Origin: Holosporales bacterium | GTDB lineage: Bacteria > Pseudomonadota > Alphaproteobacteria > BNTO01 | Direction of reading: 5' to 3' | Assembly: GCA_031273545.1 (NCBI GenBank) | Contig: JAISRQ010000005.1 | Location: 1-6,698 of the forward strand | DNA: 6,698 nt | Part shown: positions 5,604 to 6,698 of the stretch, in pieces | Layout: every line of letters starts with the position of its first letter | How positions within the stretch are numbered: position 1 is the stretch's first letter | Notes under the pieces: generated by a model | Database searches by the model: none | What the model saw: the letters and a program-made list of their open reading frames with translations, nothing else | What the model was told of the DNA's origin: nothing | Translations under genes and position numbers: made by a program

Positions 5604-6164
5604 CTATCCCTGCTGGTCTCTGCCCGTTGGCGGTCGTAGTTTGTTGTAGCACAGACATCCAAACACGTCTCCCTGATCCGCAGCTAACTTAAAATACCTA
5701 GCCGCCTCTGTTTCATTCTTAGTCACGCCTATCCCGCTTGCCAAGCTAATTCCATAAGCGACTTGCCCGCGAACGCTTCCTTTGTCTGCAGCTAATTTTA
5801 AGTACTTATTAGACTCAACGACATCTTTTTCTACGCCCAACCCCTCGCTTAAGCACATCCCATAAGAAATCAATCCCAACTCATTTCCCTGATCTGCAGC
5901 TAATTTAAAAAATTTTGCAGCCTCACTCGGGTTCTCCTGTACGCCACATCCAGAAATTAAGCGTTCTGCATATCCGGCTTGTCCAACCGCGTCTCCGCTA
6001 AGCGCTAGCTTGCGAAGGTCATCTATTGCCATAGAACGTGTAGCTCCAGGGCTTGCATGTGACTCAGTTGCTGAGGCTTTAGGCTGGCTAGAGAAACCTG
6101 TACTCAAAAATATTCCAGACAAAATGCAAGGGAAAATTAGATATCTAATATTATTGTAGTTCAC
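5604..6164 (-). CDS. Exported Sel1-like repeat protein, short paralogue
   Basis: The predicted product is 186 residues. It starts with a clear signal peptide (MNYNNIRYLIFPCILSGIFLS..., possible cut after KASA near residue 32), then three Sel1-like repeats and a fourth cut short. The repeats start near residues 48, 83 and 119, with FFKLAADQG, YLKLAADKG and YFKLAADQG joined by YG or YA and SG.GV turns. The fourth ends after LCYNK in an unrelated tail rich in Pro, Arg and Gln. A periplasmic or secreted protein-binding solenoid is inferred. I chose the GTG at 6164 because AAAAGGAG lies eight bases upstream. A longer frame from 6245 would begin inside the promoter and remove the N-terminal position of the signal. 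The repeats are closest to repeats 2-5 of the plus-strand SLR protein, so the two are probably paralogues. The gene has its own promoter and is not in an operon with pyrG. Confidence 0.88.
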   Translation of the reverse strand: MNYNNIRYLIFPCILSGIFLSTGFSSQPKASATESHASPGATRSMAIDDLRKLALSGDAVGQAGYAERLISGCGVQENPSEAAKFFKLAADQGNELGLISYGMCLSEGLGVEKDVVESNKYLKLAADKGSVRGQVAYGISLASGIGVTKNETEAARYFKLAADQGDVFGCLCYNKLRPPTGRDQQG

Positions 6165-6172
6165 AGAAATAG

Positions 6173-6177
6173 CTCCT
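6173..6177 (-). promoter_or_regulatory. Ribosome binding site fixing the GTG start of the short SLR gene
   Basis: AGGAG within AAAAAGGAGCT lies eight bases before GTG 6164. It is the strongest ribosome site in the window and decides for this non-ATG start over the ATG at 6245. Confidence 0.7.
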
Positions 6178-6189
6178 TTTTCATAGATC

Positions 6190-6208
6190 CACAGGCACAT
6201 CGCCTGTG
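6190..6208 (-). other. 5'-leader hairpin of the short SLR gene
   Basis: CACAGGC (6190-6196) and GCCTGTG (6202-6208) form a perfect 7-bp stem with a 5-base loop. It sits between the promoter (transcript start near 6215) and the ribosome site at 6173-6177, so it would form at the very 5' end of the mRNA. It could stabilise the mRNA, or as DNA act as an operator palindrome. Both are inference. Confidence 0.45.
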
Positions 6209-6221
6209 TAGCATCGTACAT

Positions 6222-6252
6222 ATTATATAACGTGCACGGAGCCAAAAATCAA
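6222..6252 (-). promoter_or_regulatory. Promoter of the short SLR gene
   Basis: On the minus strand TTGATT (6247-6252) is followed 17 bases later by TATATA (6224-6229), or 19 bases later by a perfect TATAAT (6222-6227). The transcript would start near 6215, giving a leader of about 50 bases that contains the hairpin at 6190-6208. Confidence 0.5.
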
Positions 6253-6316
6253 CTTAACGAGGAACAAATAGTAAAATAGGACAAACTAACCAAGCAGGGT
6301 CACGACGCCTTTCATA

Positions 6317-6698
6317 TCACGCCGCCTTCGTCGTTTGCGCAGCCCTATATTCCACAGCACCCTTTACAAATGACACAAACAACGGATGCCCCTTCAGCGG
6401 CCGAGATTTAAACTCTGGATGAAACTGAACTGCCACGAACCACGGATGGTCTCTTCGCTCGATTATTTCCGTCAGCGCCCCATCAGGTGACAGCCCACTT
6501 ACCGTAATCCCAATCTCACTCGCACGCTCCCCAAACTGTGGCGCATTAAACTCATACCGGTGCCTATGCCGCTCACTTACGCGCGCCTCCCCGTACGCCC
6601 GCTGCGCAATAGACCCAGCCGCCAGCTCGCACGGGTACAAACCAACACGCAACGTCCCTCCCAAATCTACGCCCTGACTCCGTTTAGCTTTGCTTCCG
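6317..6698 (-). CDS. pyrG: CTP synthase, C-terminal part (cut by window edge)
   Basis: CTP synthase makes CTP from UTP using ATP and glutamine in the cytoplasm; its C-terminal class-I glutaminase domain supplies ammonia. Only the last 126 codons are present, of a family length near 540, and the frame runs open through the window edge, so the start lies beyond 6698. Diagnostic blocks are DLGGTLRVG, the strongly conserved SERHRHRYEFN, and the catalytic VQFHPEFKSRP, whose His (6419-6421) and Glu (6413-6415) complete the Cys-His-Glu triad; the Cys is outside the window. The TTG at 6664 (inside DLGGT) is not a start. The 3' end has no obvious terminator before the promoter of the next gene. G+C is high here (76 of 120 bases at 6541-6660), unlike the accessory genes. 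Confidence 0.96.
   Translation of the reverse strand, partial: GSKAKRSQGVDLGGTLRVGLYPCELAAGSIAQRAYGEARVSERHRHRYEFNAPQFGERASEIGITVSGLSPDGALTEIIERRDHPWFVAVQFHPEFKSRPLKGHPLFVSFVKGAVEYRAAQTTKAA

Noticed and set aside
6165..6245. N-terminal extension of the short SLR protein from ATG 6245
   Set aside because: This start lies upstream of and inside the predicted promoter, lacks a ribosome site, and would bury the signal peptide 27 residues in.
6317..6664. pyrG fragment as a complete small protein starting at TTG 6664
   Set aside because: The frame stays open to the window edge, and the upstream residues (RSQGVDLGGT) continue the CTP synthase match, so TTG 6664 is internal.
1..6698. Mobile element, phage, CRISPR, toxin-antitoxin or defence system
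   Set aside because: I saw no transposase, integrase, Cas protein, spaced palindromic repeat array or paired small toxin/antitoxin genes. The tRNA 3' ends show no attachment-site duplication that I could find within the window.

Overview
This 6.7 kb stretch looks chromosomal and bacterial, probably from an alphaproteobacterium outside the Rhizobiales/Rhodobacterales/Caulobacterales group. The RNase PH carries proteobacteria-style blocks (GKQSGRTQEIQRLIGR, CDVIQADGGTRTASITGG), and the tRNA-His keeps the ordinary G-1:C73 pair that the group above has lost. Sel1-like repeat (SLR) proteins with signal peptides, low coding density and moderate G+C suggest a host-associated lineage of the Rickettsiales/Holosporales type. 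That placement is inference; no search was possible.

Layout: (1) 219-1103, minus: an unrecognised, exported, tyrosine/tryptophan- and acid-rich protein with a clear promoter. (2) 1482-1639, minus: a tRNA-His/tRNA-Thr pair with its own -10 box. (3) 1721-1810: a strong compound hairpin between the tRNAs and rph. (4) 1843-2556, minus: rph (RNase PH). (5) 2749-3609, minus: a small MscS-family mechanosensitive channel. (6) 3622-3988: a divergent intergenic region with two degenerate tandem copies of a 93-bp unit. (7) 3989-5335, plus: a large exported SLR protein. (8) 5336-5603: a hairpin-rich convergent spacer. (9) 5604-6164, minus: a second, shorter exported SLR protein with its own promoter and a leader hairpin. 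(10) 6317 to the window edge, minus: the C-terminal glutaminase end of CTP synthase (pyrG).

How the genes relate: rph and the tRNAs form a housekeeping RNA block, since RNase PH trims tRNA precursor 3' ends. pyrG and the MscS channel are ordinary core genes. The three signal-peptide proteins (one orphan, two SLR paralogues facing each other) are the accessory part and could act in the envelope or in host contact. I found no phage, transposon, CRISPR, toxin-antitoxin or defence system. The most unusual items are the orphan exported protein, the two-class cysteine-bearing SLR array, the tandem 93-bp repeat, and several hairpins around translation starts and gene ends.
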